Shown: one piece after another, positions 47,433-57,514 of the stretch
How positions within the stretch are numbered: position 1 is the stretch's first letter
How the letters are laid out: each line of letters opens with the position of its first letter
DNA from: Galeruca laticollis
Lineage: Eukaryota > Arthropoda > Insecta > Coleoptera > Chrysomelidae
Assembly: GCA_963921935.1 (NCBI GenBank)
Contig: OY998179.1
Span: forward strand, 26,161,114 to 26,225,113
Length of the DNA: 64,000 nucleotides
Direction of reading: 5' to 3'
Position numbers and translations under genes: made by a program
Notes under the pieces: generated by a model
Told to the model about the DNA's origin: nothing
Seen by the model: only the letters and a program-made list of their open reading frames with translations
Database searches by the model: none

Positions 47433-47879
47433 ATCATACTAATTTCACTCGACTATTAGTTGTTTAAATTGAAATGACTTACAAAAGAAGGAAAAAACTT
47501 CAGCCTAATGAGTGTTTCCAAACCAATTAAGTTCTTACCAGGCAACCAGTTTTTTTGAAGAAAAAAACCACTTTTTATGCACCACAAACACTATTGATTA
47601 AAAATAGTTTTGCAATCTCGCAGGATTTGACAAACAATAGCATGGAAACTGCACAGTAAACACAAGAAAAATGCTTACAGCGTCCACCACTCGAAAAAAC
47701 GGTAATTTTTGACGTATTTAAACCACTAAACTTTACGAAAATTAAGGCACATTAGTAATGCACTGTTACTGGCTTGACTTAATTTTTATATTTTTGATTG
47801 TGCAATTATTTGATGGATACTATGTAATCTATTAATTTACTAGATGTTATTATTCAATATTATTTGTAAATTGTTAGCA
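47433..47879. other. Non-coding DNA
   Basis: No gene or repeat was recognised between two LINE remnants. Confidence 0.35.
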
Positions 47880-48866
47880 TTACGCTATTAAACATTAACA
47901 TTGCCTTGTAGTTGGCTGGATGTGAGCCACCACACAGAGCACAGGTTGCTTGAGTGTTCTTGCTTTTTTACATACGTTAGTGTCATATGAGCCTCCATAT
48001 TTTACGCACACAAATGTTCGATTACAGTAGATTTTGGTATGTCCATATATTTGACATTGTAAGCATTTTTGTCTCCTCTGGGTGGCTCAACTACTATTAT
48101 TCTGTTCTGTAGACCTTTTGTTTCATATATGTCCTTATTATTTATAGCTGGTTCAAGGTCTATGAAAAACATGTTTTGCGGTTCTTTGGTTTGTCTATGT
48201 TTGATATTAACAATATTTATGACTTTGTAGTTCATGCCTTCTAGATTTTTCTTATGCCATTTGGGCCTGTGGTGTGATGGAGATATTTGATAACTACCCT
48301 GAAGGCACTGTTTTCTTTGGGTTGGTACGAAGGGGATACTTCATTTTTTCCATCAGGTATTTAGCTAATGCTATATAAACTTCTGCAGTAGTGGAGTTTA
48401 TTTTAATTACATTATCCGTCATCGTTTTTGTGTAGGATTTGTTTTGCTTTAGGATTTCTTTAATGCTAGTTTCCATGCCCAAATATCTTTTACTCCATAC
48501 ATGAAGCTTGGGGGTGGTTTTTGGATCTTTTCTTCAGCTGTATTGTTACTGGTTTCAAGTTCCCCCTCATTATTTGCAAGAGTGCTATATATGTTGCTTG
48601 GGGCAATGTCATTCTTCGTTTTTGTCTTTATTGGAGGTGTATTTTTCTTTTGACACTTACAATCTGCAATGGGTTGTCGTTATAGCATTCTGTTTCATCT
48701 TCGGAGTTCGTGCGGACTCTTGTAGTTGGGTTGCTTGGCTATGTGTTGGTGCAAAGTTTGATAATTTATTCAAGTATGCTTGACTCGTTTGCGCTTGTTG
48801 ATTACCTTGTATAAATATTGGGTGCCCATTGTTAACAAATCCGGCGAGGTTTTCCTGTGTATACAT
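47880..48866 (-). pseudogene. Jockey-type LINE ORF1 (gag-like) remnant
   Basis: The minus strand starts near 48866 with MYTQENLAGFVNNGHPIFIQ, a Gln/Ser-rich region. After a frame change it has YTKTMTDNVIKINSTTAEVY (48430) and then NYKVINIVNIKHRQTKEPQ and LQNRIIVVEPPRG, the block usually placed before the zinc knuckles in Jockey-type gag proteins. The end (about 47990-47890) has CKKARTLKQP and, in the next frame, CALCGGSHPANYKAM, a CCHC-type knuckle. No endonuclease or RT follows. Frameshifted throughout. Confidence 0.75.
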
Positions 48867-49254
48867 ATTTATTTTTATATTTTATTTGTATAGTTTTTCA
48901 ATTCACAATTATCACAAAAAATTACATTTCGATTGGATATAAAAAATTATCTCTGTACAGAACTGTGTGTCTGAACTCATTAACTTTTTTACAGCACTTA
49001 TTTATCTTTTATATTCGAGAGCCCAATGTTAATCCATCTTTAATAAATACGTATGCATCAGTGTGTAAATTTTGAAATGAATATTAGTGTTTTAAATGAA
49101 ACTTACTGTTTCTAGGTAACTCCATAGTTTATTGAAAAATGTTAGAAATTCTAAAAAATTGACAATTGTTTTGATATTACCTAAATATCATCATCAGAAT
49201 GACAGAAGTTACATTTAATTTGATGCCTACCTGATGTTTAATTATTTTTGGCTA

Positions 49255-51713
49255 TACTCGATAGTCGAAATTCTGTAAAGTGACTCATCGCTCTTACTGT
49301 CCATAAAATCAGTTGCAGAAGCGAACTTCATGAGCGCATCATTTTTGAAGGGTTCTTAATAGTCCTAAATAAAAAATAAATAGAAAATGTTCTTGTACGC
49401 TCTGGCGTTTAAATTTGAGAGAACAGAAATACGAAACTATTATGGTAGGTATCATTATATATATACAGGGTGTTACCAAGAATAATACACATTTTTAAGG
49501 ATGAGCTATAATAAGATGTATATAAAAAAGTCGATAGTCGAAATTCTGTAAAGTGACGTCATCGGTTATCTACCGATTTAAAGTGAACTCCATGAGCGTA
49601 TCATAGTTTAAGGGTGCGAATACTGAAATATCTGGAATTTCAATTTTTAGCATTTGAAATAATAACTTATCACAAGTTGTTCATAAGTAAGTTAAAACAA
49701 AATAAAAAAATGTTTAAAAGTCAATTCCAACTTACTACTACTAAAACTAAAAAAAAGTTGTTTGTCAAGACCACAATAAATTACCAATAAGTATAGGTAT
49801 GTTGCGAGGTCACTTGTAAAATGTCTGACTAACTGAAAGCGGTATCACTCCCTGACGACTCCTCAGAATCATCGCTTTCTCCTCCTATATCGATAATGAG
49901 TGGTTCCGTCATTACTTCTACACGTATGTCTAAATCCCAAAACTTTATTTCTTCTTTTAATACGTGTTGAATACATTTACGCCAACTCTCAGCAGTAACG
50001 GTATGCAGCGCCTCGTCAAACAGTTTCTCAACGTCAGCCATTTTGAATGTACTGTTTTTTCTCGCAACATAATTTTTCACTTGGGCCCAAACCAGCTCGA
50101 TGGGGTTTAACTCACAGTGGTAGGGAGGAAGTCTAACAACTGAGACGTTGAAATCTTTCGCCATTTCATCGACAACGTACTTAATATAACTGCTTTTATG
50201 TTTCCGTACGAGAGATAATAATTCAACTTTTAGCATTGCCTCGTTGTGCGGAATGCTTTTACTCTCTAACCAATCAATTATAACCCTCTTGCGGCTAGCT
50301 GAAGTAGGTATTTGCTCCAGTCGACGAGAGTGGTATGAAGCATTATCCATAACTATCACTGAACCAGGAGTTACCTTTGTTAAAATTGATCTAAACCATG
50401 TTTCAAACCGGTTACCATCCATCTCTTCATGGTAATCGACAGTTTTTTTGGACTGAAAACTTAGTAATCCACCTTCTACAAATCCTTCCTCGCTGCCAAT
50501 GTGAGTGATAATCAGTCGACGTCCTTTCCCAGAGGGAGCTTTTAAACCGGAAGAGAAACCCTTCATAAAGGCTTGTCGATTGCTTCGTATATTCATGTCT
50601 TGCCACACTTTTGACACAGTGTGGCCTTCATTTAACCATGTTTCGTCAAGATAATATATGTGCCGTCCTTCGTTACGAAACTGTCGTATCTGTTTTAAAT
50701 AATTTCTCCTCCATTCCACAATGTCATTTCGTTCAATTAAGGCACTGTTTCTACTTCTTGTTTGGTAACGAAAATTCATTAATTTTAAAGTTCGTCTCAA
50801 AACTTTATCACTGATGTTTGGTAAAGTATCATCAGCTTCTATTACCTTGCTCAATTTAGCTACCGAGGGGATTTCATTCCTAAAATAAAAAGAATGTATT
50901 TCCCTACGTATAGCATTCCGTGTTTGGTCGTCCAAAACAATTTTCTTTCTTCCCCTACTTTCCGGTTTACAGTTTTCACCTCGTTTTCTTGTCAAAGATC
51001 CGTCCCGCGATTTCTTTAGAATATTGTATATAGTACTCTCAGAAACTTTAGTTAAATAACTGCACTTAATCACAGCGTCACTAACACCCAACTGTTTGTC
51101 CATGGCACGCAGTCCTTCGTACACATTTAATATGAGGACTTTTTCTTCCCGAATTAAATTGTTACGACGCCGTTTTTTATCACCAACACCGCTACACTCC
51201 GCCATTATTGTCACTAAATATACCGATATAAATATTACAATAAATACCAATAATAACCGATTTATCACACAAAACCACAACACAAATACTGATGTTACGC
51301 TCATGAAGAGAATAAACACCTCACATAACTGTTTACTATCACTGTCTCATTCGCGTAGCTCGATCTATCTATCTCGTTCTCAAAGCCGGAACATTGAAGC
51401 GACTCTCCAACATTGTCAAATCGGCGATTTTTTCACAACAAACTTTGCGTTCAAGAAATATACATAAACACTTTATTTCACATTTCAAGTAAACTAATTA
51501 TTATTAGCCTGCTTGAAATTTGAAATAAATATATTAAATTGGTATTGACTTAATTACATTGCATCTTTTGTACCTGAAATATTGACACAATGGATTTGAA
51601 GTGTATTTATAAAATACAGCATTTCTCTCTAGAATACATATGGCAACTGCGCTTTCACCAAAGTGTTGATTAGATAGCTCTGACTCACTTTACACAATTT
51701 CGACTATCGAGTA
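49255..51713 (-). mobile_element. DD82E Tc1/mariner-group transposon (Sailor-like), copy 1, complete
   Basis: TA at 49253-49254 and 51714-51715. The terminal inverted repeats read TACTCGATAGTCGAAATT on each side and continue CTGTAAAGTGA / GTGTAAAGTGA. The plus-strand Penelope copy (about 54535-54545) has the joined sequence with one TA, proving the insertion. The left (3') end is unusual: the terminal sequence from CGATAGTCGAAATTCTGTAA is repeated in the same direction at about 49530-49640. Encodes one intact transposase. Confidence 0.95.
49829..51205 (-). CDS. DD82E transposase, copy 1 (458 codons, intact)
   Basis: Predicted start is the Met of MAECSGVGDKKRRRNN (51205). The frame is open 38 codons further up, but that stretch is hydrophobic, lies in the element's 5' region and is probably untranslated or accidental. 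An N-terminal DNA-binding part (REEKVLILNVYEGLRAMDK, SESTIYNILKKSRDG) is followed by a basic linker GRKKIVLDDQTRNAIRR. The DDE core has Asp187 in YYLDETWLNEG, Asp287 in VIVMDNASYHS and Glu370 in ELNPIELVWAQVK. There are 82 residues between the second Asp and the Glu, against 34-41 in ordinary Tc1/mariner enzymes. A C-terminal acidic tail ends DDSEESSGSDTAFS. No stop or frameshift. It differs from copy 2 at 8 positions of the 496-codon frame. DD82E matches, as I recall, the group named Sailor. Confidence 0.92.
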   Translation of the reverse strand: MAECSGVGDKKRRRNNLIREEKVLILNVYEGLRAMDKQLGVSDAVIKCSYLTKVSESTIYNILKKSRDGSLTRKRGENCKPESRGRKKIVLDDQTRNAIRREIHSFYFRNEIPSVAKLSKVIEADDTLPNISDKVLRRTLKLMNFRYQTRSRNSALIERNDIVEWRRNYLKQIRQFRNEGRHIYYLDETWLNEGHTVSKVWQDMNIRSNRQAFMKGFSSGLKAPSGKGRRLIITHIGSEEGFVEGGLLSFQSKKTVDYHEEMDGNRFETWFRSILTKVTPGSVIVMDNASYHSRRLEQIPTSASRKRVIIDWLESKSIPHNEAMLKVELLSLVRKHKSSYIKYVVDEMAKDFNVSVVRLPPYHCELNPIELVWAQVKNYVARKNSTFKMADVEKLFDEALHTVTAESWRKCIQHVLKEEIKFWDLDIRVEVMTEPLIIDIGGESDDSEESSGSDTAFS

Positions 51714-53483
51714 TAGTCCAAGTAGTGACCTATCTTGTGATTGACTTAATATATGTTAATAGAAAAAAGAAGATATGATATTACAAATATTAAAGCTTAG
51801 ATATTATTAGCCCTATGGGAATATCCTGTATATCATTTTTCCCAATTAAGATCAGTATAACTGTGCAATGATATAGAAAACCAGGAAAACTATATCTGCC
51901 GATCTTTAGAATGATCACTTAAGAAGACAGTTTAAATGTGGAGAACTCCCTAGATTTATCTGTTCATCGACGACTTCATATTGTGGATTTCGTGAGTGTC
52001 TTTTAATTTCCAATTCTTCAAGGAAATTCAGTTCTTGTTTCTTATCACAAATATATAGTACTTCTAGTTCTGTGTTAGGTGTCAATGAATGATTGGTGTC
52101 AAGTAGATGTCTGGCGTAGTGGGATTTATCTGGTTGTTTTAATCTGTATGCTCTTAAGTGTTCACTGTATCGGATTTGAAAATTTCTAAAGGTCTGACCC
52201 AAATAGACAGCATTATATTCTGGACGTTTAAGTTTATATATACCAGATTTCTTTAATGGGGATATTTTTGTTTTTACATTCAACACTTTTGTACTTATGT
52301 TACTTTCTGTTTTAAAAGAAATTGTTGTATTTGTTGCTAAAGATATTATCTTTGAAATATTATTAGAATTATATGTAATGGTTGTATAAGTTTTTATTTC
52401 TTTAGTTTGTTTACGAAATATTAGTTGTAATGCCACTTTCTCCTCTTTTTTACTAATTAGTTTATTTCTCATATGTAATGGGTAACCGTTGGATGTTGCT
52501 ATTTGTTTAATTGTGTTAATCTCTCTATCAAAATTACATTTGTTCATATGAACTGAAAATGCTCTATGTATCATTGAATTATATGCCGCTAGTTTATGGG
52601 ACATGTGATGATTGGAACTGTATGGAATAGTCGTATCAGTGTGTGTTGGTTTTCGGTGAATCGAATAATCAAGTACATTATTAACTTTTTGAATTTTTAA
52701 ATCAAGAAAAGTGATTGAACTATTTTCTTCAACTTCTAATGTAAATTTAATTTTTGGGTGTAAATTATTAAAGTAGTTGAAAAATATATCTAATTGTCGT
52801 TCACTACCCATAAAACAAGCTAATATGTCATCTACATATCTATACCAAAATAAAACATTTTTTGAAATATTAGTTTCAAAGATTTTTCTTTCTAAACTGT
52901 CCATAAATTTTTTTGCCTAAATTGGCGATATAGGGCTTCCCATTGGTAAACCTTCATTTTGAATATATATCTTACTGTCAAAAGTGAAATATTTCTGATT
53001 AATACATATATAAAATAAATTAAGTATATATGATATTATTCCTGGATTAAAATTTTTATCTTCTAGTAACTATCTAACTACAAGTATTAGACATTCTTTA
53101 GGAAGAATTTTAGTGAACATATTGGTAACATCAAATGAGATAAGCATAGAGCTATCTTGCAAGTTGAATGCTTTTAATTTTTTGATCAGTTCCATTGAAT
53201 TTCTAATTGAATGTTTAGATGTATATCCATAACTATTAAGTATATTAAGTTTCTTTGCCAATATATTATTAGGAGTATTAACATAAGAAACTACAGATCT
53301 AATTGGTTTCGTTATTTTATTTAATTTAACGGTTCCATGTAATTGTGGACAATTAGGATTCTTATTTATAATGGACCTCTTTGTAATCAATGAAAAGATA
53401 ATTTGAATTATTAACAATATCTCTAACATTATTAGAAAACTTTTTTGTTGGGTCTGCTCTAAGATAATAAGATATATATTCAA

Positions 53484-54715
53484 AATAAAGGTTTACCAAT
53501 GGGAAGCCCTATATCACCAATTTTAGCAAACATTTTTATGGACAGTTTAGAAACAGAATCTTTGAAAGGAATATTTCAAAAAATGTTTTATTTTGGTATA
53601 GATATGTAAATGACATATTAGCTTGTTTTATGGGTAGTGAATGACAATTAGATATATTTTTCAAGCACATTAATAATTTACACCCAAAAATTAAATTTAC
53701 ATTAGAAGTTGAAGAAAATAGTTCAATCACTTAGAGAGATTAACTCAATTAAACAAATAGCAACATCCAACGGTTACCCATTACATATGATAAATGAACT
53801 AATTAGTAAAAAAGAGGAAAGAGTCGCATTACAACTAATATTTCCTAAACAAACTAAAGAAATAAAAACTTATAAAACCATTACATATGCAGAAAATATT
53901 TCAAAGATAATATCTTTAGCAACAAATACAATGATTTATTTTAAAACAGAAAGTAACATAAGTACAAAATTGTTAAATGTAAAAACAAAAATATCACCAT
54001 TAAAGAAATCTGGTATATATAAACTTAAATGTCCAGAATGTAATGTTGTCTATTTGGGTCAAATCCTTAGAAATTCTGAAATCCAATACAGTGAACACTT
54101 ACGAGCATACATATTAAAACAACCAGATAAATTCCACTACGCGAGACATCTACTTTACACCAATCATTCATTGACACCTAACACAGAACTAGAAGTACTA
54201 CATATTTATGATAAGAAACAAGAACTGGATTTCCTTGAAGAATTGGAAATTAGATGACACTTAAGAAACCCACAATATGAAGTCCCCAATGAACAGATAA
54301 ATCTAGGGAGTTCTCCACTTTTAAACTGCCTTCTTAAGTGATAATTGTAAAGATCAGCAGATATAGTTTTCCTGGTTTTCTATATCATTGCACAGTTATA
54401 CTGATCTTAATTGGGAAAAATGATATCCAGGATATCCCCATAGGCCTAATAATATCTAAGCTTTAATATTTGTAATATCAAATCTTCTTTTTTGTATTAA
54501 CATACATTAAGTCAATCACACGACAGGTCACTTCTTGGACTAGCCAAAAATAATTAAACATCTGGTAGGCATCAAATGAAATGTAACTTCTGTCATTCTG
54601 TTGATGATATTTAAGTAATATCAAAACAATTGTCAATTTTTTAGAATTTTTAACATTTTTCAATAAACTGTGGAGTTAACTAGAAACACTAAGTTTCATT
54701 TAAAACAGTAATATG
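53484..54715 (+). pseudogene. Penelope-like element, plus copy, head-to-head with the minus copy
   Basis: It starts directly where the minus copy ends, at KGLPMGSPISPILANIF-type RT sequence, so it is 5'-truncated. RYVNDILACF near 53600 shows the catalytic YVDD changed to YVND. After LEVEENSSIT about 190 bp are deleted and the frame resumes at EINSIKQIATSNGYPLHM (53735). The nuclease reads GIYKLKCPECNVVYLGQIL, keeping both cysteines but with GQT as GQI and the following Arg of RYSEH as Gln. A stop follows LEELEIR. The 3' UTR (54345-54715) is uninterrupted and serves as the empty site for the DD82E insertion. Confidence 0.9.
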
Positions 54716-54719
54716 AGTA

Positions 54720-54944
54720 GATTCCACAAAGTAAGGGTTGAGACAGTTAATTTCATTTGAAATGAATGCTTACTGTGAGATAGTTTCCATAGAAACAGGA
54801 ACAATTTTTCATATTTATTATTTTGATGCTGTCATTGCATATTATTATATATGTAGAATGGAACAAGAAAATTTATTATTTCCCCGAGGAAATATTGCAG
54901 AAATCGCAATAAACTAGGAGACACCTGATACCCACAAAATCGTC
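54720..54944. other. Short non-coding stretch
   Basis: No gene seen between the Penelope copy and the recombinase fragment. Confidence 0.3.
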
Positions 54945-55170
54945 ATCTTGTTACGACAAAGAAGATTACTAAGATTGTCCAATGCCGATACACTGGATAT
55001 TGTTTTCGAAGAATGACTGCCACTTTACTAGCGGATGCTGGAGCCGATCTTTCGCTGCTTAAGACATCGGGGATGGAAAAGTTCTTCTGTTGCAGAACAA
55101 TACATTGAGGAATCAATAGAGAGAAAAAATAAGGTATCTTGTATTATTTAAAGTGAGGTAAATTTTGTTG
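54945..55170 (+). pseudogene. Crypton-like tyrosine recombinase, C-terminal fragment
   Basis: Encodes KKITKIVQCRYTGYCFRRMTA, where the box II His is Tyr, then TLLADAGADLSLLKTSG. After a frame change it reads WKSSSVAEQYIEESIERKNK with the nucleophilic Tyr, ending at a stop near 55150. The motif order matches the pseudogene at 23577-24354, but the sequence is from another subfamily. The 3' region that follows (55185-55590) occurs again at 57095-57381 and 61655-61765. Confidence 0.8.
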
Positions 55171-55184
55171 AAGTGTTACAACAA

Positions 55185-55590
55185 AAAAGTAAGAATGTAT
55201 TATCAATTATAAGTAGTAACATAAATGAGTCCTACAATAAAATTCCAGATGTTAACGATAATCGCAATGAAAATTGCAGCTATTAATATTAACAAATAAT
55301 ATGTTTATAATTATTGAAATAAATATAAAGTGTTGACTTTTTGAATGTTAATGTTACAAAAAACTGTCAAGTTCTGTAGAAAACTTTTACAGGATTACTC
55401 CACCAAAACTTTTTACAAGACTAGTCCGGTAAAATTTTCATTACAGTACTCAATACCATAAGAAGTTATTTACCAGACTAAAAATCAAGAATATAAAATT
55501 ATGTTTTACAATACAGTACAAAATATATAAACATTAAGGGCTCAATAATTTTCGATTTGGTATAGCCATATAGTTTAAAATGTTTTGATT
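55185..55590. repeat. 3' region of the Crypton-like element, copy 1
   Basis: Contains AAAAAAGTAAGAATGT, GTAACATAAA-GAGTCCTAC, two or three CAGGATTA-TCC / ACAAGACTAGTCCGGTAAA words and AGGGCTCAATAATTTTCGAT. It is found again at 57095-57381 plus 61655-61765, where a LINE interrupts it. This copy is the empty site for that LINE. Confidence 0.85.
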
Positions 55591-55850
55591 GCTTTAGCTT
55601 ATGATTAAAAATAAATGTTTGAACCACAAATGCTATATTTATATTTTAATCAAGAATTTCTGAAATTTATAAATTTCAAAAAAATATAAAACATCTGGAT
55701 AAATAATAGGTCAAAAAGTGATAATGGAGGCATTGAAAAATGTAGTTATTGTATGGTAGGTATCTTACAAAATGATTTATCTGAACATGAGAACAAACAA
55801 CTTGGTTTGGAAAAGTTAGTAAGTGGAAGAAGTGAATAATAGAAACTTAC

Positions 55851-56038
55851 TGTGACTTTAAATTGTTGTTGATTATAGCTAAATGTAAAGGAGTGTTTCC
55901 ATGTTTATCCACAGTATTAGAAGCACCTTTAAAGGCATCAATGTCATTCATGTTTAATTTTCTCAAGGCTGTCAATACAGCACTGTCTTCGGTAGGATTA
56001 TTGTAAGCTTCAGTCTCAATTCGTAGATAGGAAGTATA
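55851..56038 (-). CDS. Ankyrin-repeat protein, upstream exon
   Basis: A 188-bp minus-strand exon lies between a TTAGTTACAG acceptor and a GTAAGT donor. It encodes TSYLRIETEAYNNPTEDSAV, LTALRKLNMNDIDAFKGAS and the ankyrin start NTVDKHGNTPLHLAIINNNL, then KS and the first two bases of a Gln codon. The next exon (28017 downward) supplies the third base and the second ankyrin helix, LEIVNYLLEQEEVDVNAKN, so the repeat is whole only after splicing. It is open throughout and contains no transposon sequence. The exon carrying the start codon was not found in 56-64 kb and may lie outside the window. Confidence 0.83.
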
Positions 56039-56136
56039 CTGTAACTAATAAAATATATCTAATTAAAGATTTAGTTTACCTACTACTATGAAGTTTAAGC
56101 ATTATTAATATTAACAATAGTAATTCTGAATGTACA

Positions 56137-57080
56137 TAATCAGAACTGGGCAGTAATCGAGTACAGGTACTCAAATATTGTACTCTAAGTACATTTTGTG
56201 TACTCAGTACCCGAGTACATTGTCAATAAATTACTCTGTACTTATACCCGTAGCATTTCGGGAAAAGTACCCGGTACCTGCGTTTATTAAACGAGTACAT
56301 TTTTCCGGGTAGTTTTTGCAAGAGCAAACTTGTCTGGGCTCTCTAGAAATGCGAGCGCAACGTGGAAAACCGCTGTTATATCATTATCGGCTGAGTCAGC
56401 ATTTCAATCAGAACCAAGCATGCAGAGTTTCTGTTTTCTACACTGTGACTGTGTAACAGTTTTAGACTACAGTGTTTTTGTTGTTGGATGAAGACTAAAC
56501 TAAGAGGCAAGGGTATAGTATTTTGCAATAACATTTCTCTTAGGTATAGAGATATGTATAGACGTTAACAATGACAAATAAGTAGCTTAATTTTTGCTTT
56601 AATTTACATATTAGTTATGAATAAGATAGAAATGGGTTAATTCTTTAAAATATACAGGAAATTGTATTTAAAACTGTTAAATACAGATTTATTTTGTTAA
56701 TATTAATCAGTGGGTTGTAAGGTGTAGTAGGTAAATTATTTAGCAAAAAATGAACAGTTTTAAAAACTGAAATAATTTTTTTAATTTGAAGATGTTGATA
56801 TTATTATTGTTATAATAATTATTATAAAATTGTATGTTTCTTAATAATTTTCAAAATTTAAAGTTATTTTTACCAGTTTGTATTTCATGCAACCTTGATC
56901 TTGGCTTTCATTTATAGCACCATGGAAACTTTGAATTCGAGTGATGAAGTTCAAGACCCATACCACAATTCTTCAGTTAGTGATGTGGATTATATTCCTC
57001 CAGAAAAAAAGAAGTCTAGCAAAATAATAGATTTTTTCAAAAATCCCAAACCATTCGGCCTTGGCTTCAAACTCTAGCAT
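56137..57080 (+). mobile_element. hAT-like remnant
   Basis: GGGCAGTAATCGAGTACAGG at about 56148 and the following dense GAGTAC/GTACTC words to 56310 resemble an hAT end. At 56925-57077 a short frame (METLNSSDEVQDPYHNSSVS to FFKNPKPFGLGFKL) could be the start of its transposase; it stops after 50 residues. No right end was found, so identity is tentative. Confidence 0.4.
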
Positions 57081-57094
57081 CTATTCCAATGTTT

Positions 57095-57381
57095 TCAAAA
57101 AAGTAAGAATGTTTCATCAATTATAAGTAGTAACATAAAAGAGTCCTACAATAAAATTCCAGATATTAACGGTAATGGCAATGAAAATTGCAGTTTTAGT
57201 ATTAATATTAACAAATAAGATGTTTATAATTATTGTAATAAATATAATATAAAGTGAATGTTAATGTTGCACAAAACTGTCAAGTGTCATAGAAACAGTT
57301 TACAGGATTAGTCCGGTAAACATTTTTACAAGACTAGTCCGGTAAAATTTTCATTACAGTACTCAATACTATATTAAGTTA
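57095..57381. repeat. 3' region of the Crypton-like element, copy 2, first half
   Basis: Matches 55185-55455, from AAAAAAGTAAGAATGT to the LINE insertion point. The second half is at 61655-61765. Confidence 0.85.
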
Positions 57382-57514
57382 ATAATAATAATAATAATAA
57401 ATGAACTTTATTAAGTATAAAAATAATACTCAACTGGCCATTGACCGAGGTCCTTCAGCCACATTGGTATAAGTTATTGTGTGAATTACAATGATATTCT
57501 TAAAAGTTTCAGTT

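Larger units (their letters stand above)
49085..53483 (-). pseudogene. Penelope-like element, minus copy, split by a DD82E transposon
   Basis: The RT N-terminal part (53483-53070) has CPQLHGTVKLNKITKPIRSV and SSMLISFDVTNMFTKI. The remainder (52904-51915) has FWYRYVDDILACF with the catalytic YVDD, HPKIKFTLEVEENSSITFLD, DYSIHRKPTHTDTTIPYSS, then the GIY-YIG nuclease GIYKLKRPEYNAVYLGQTF, RYSEHLRAYR. The two cysteines normally seen just after GIYKL are Arg and Tyr here. Stops occur near 52915 and 53070. The 3' UTR (51900-51716) continues at 49252-49085 beyond the DD82E element, as shown by the plus-strand copy. Confidence 0.9.
28018..55850 (-). other. 27.8-kb intron of the ankyrin gene, filled with transposons
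   Basis: The donor GTAAGT reads from 55850 downward and the acceptor TTTCAG ends at 28018, both on the minus strand. The reading phase is kept (split Gln codon) and the ankyrin helix pair is completed by the join. The interior contains LINE, mariner-like, Gypsy-like, hAT, Penelope, Crypton-like and DD82E elements but no further ankyrin coding block that I could find. Confidence 0.75.

Noticed and set aside
50244..50814. Short antisense frames within the DD82E transposase, also present in copy 2
   Set aside because: Shadows of the real gene, conserved only because the copies are young.
51096..51467. 123-codon frame antisense to the 5' part of DD82E copy 1, conserved at 62299-62670
   Set aside because: Conservation follows from the near identity of the two transposons; the frame is antisense to the transposase start and has no domain.
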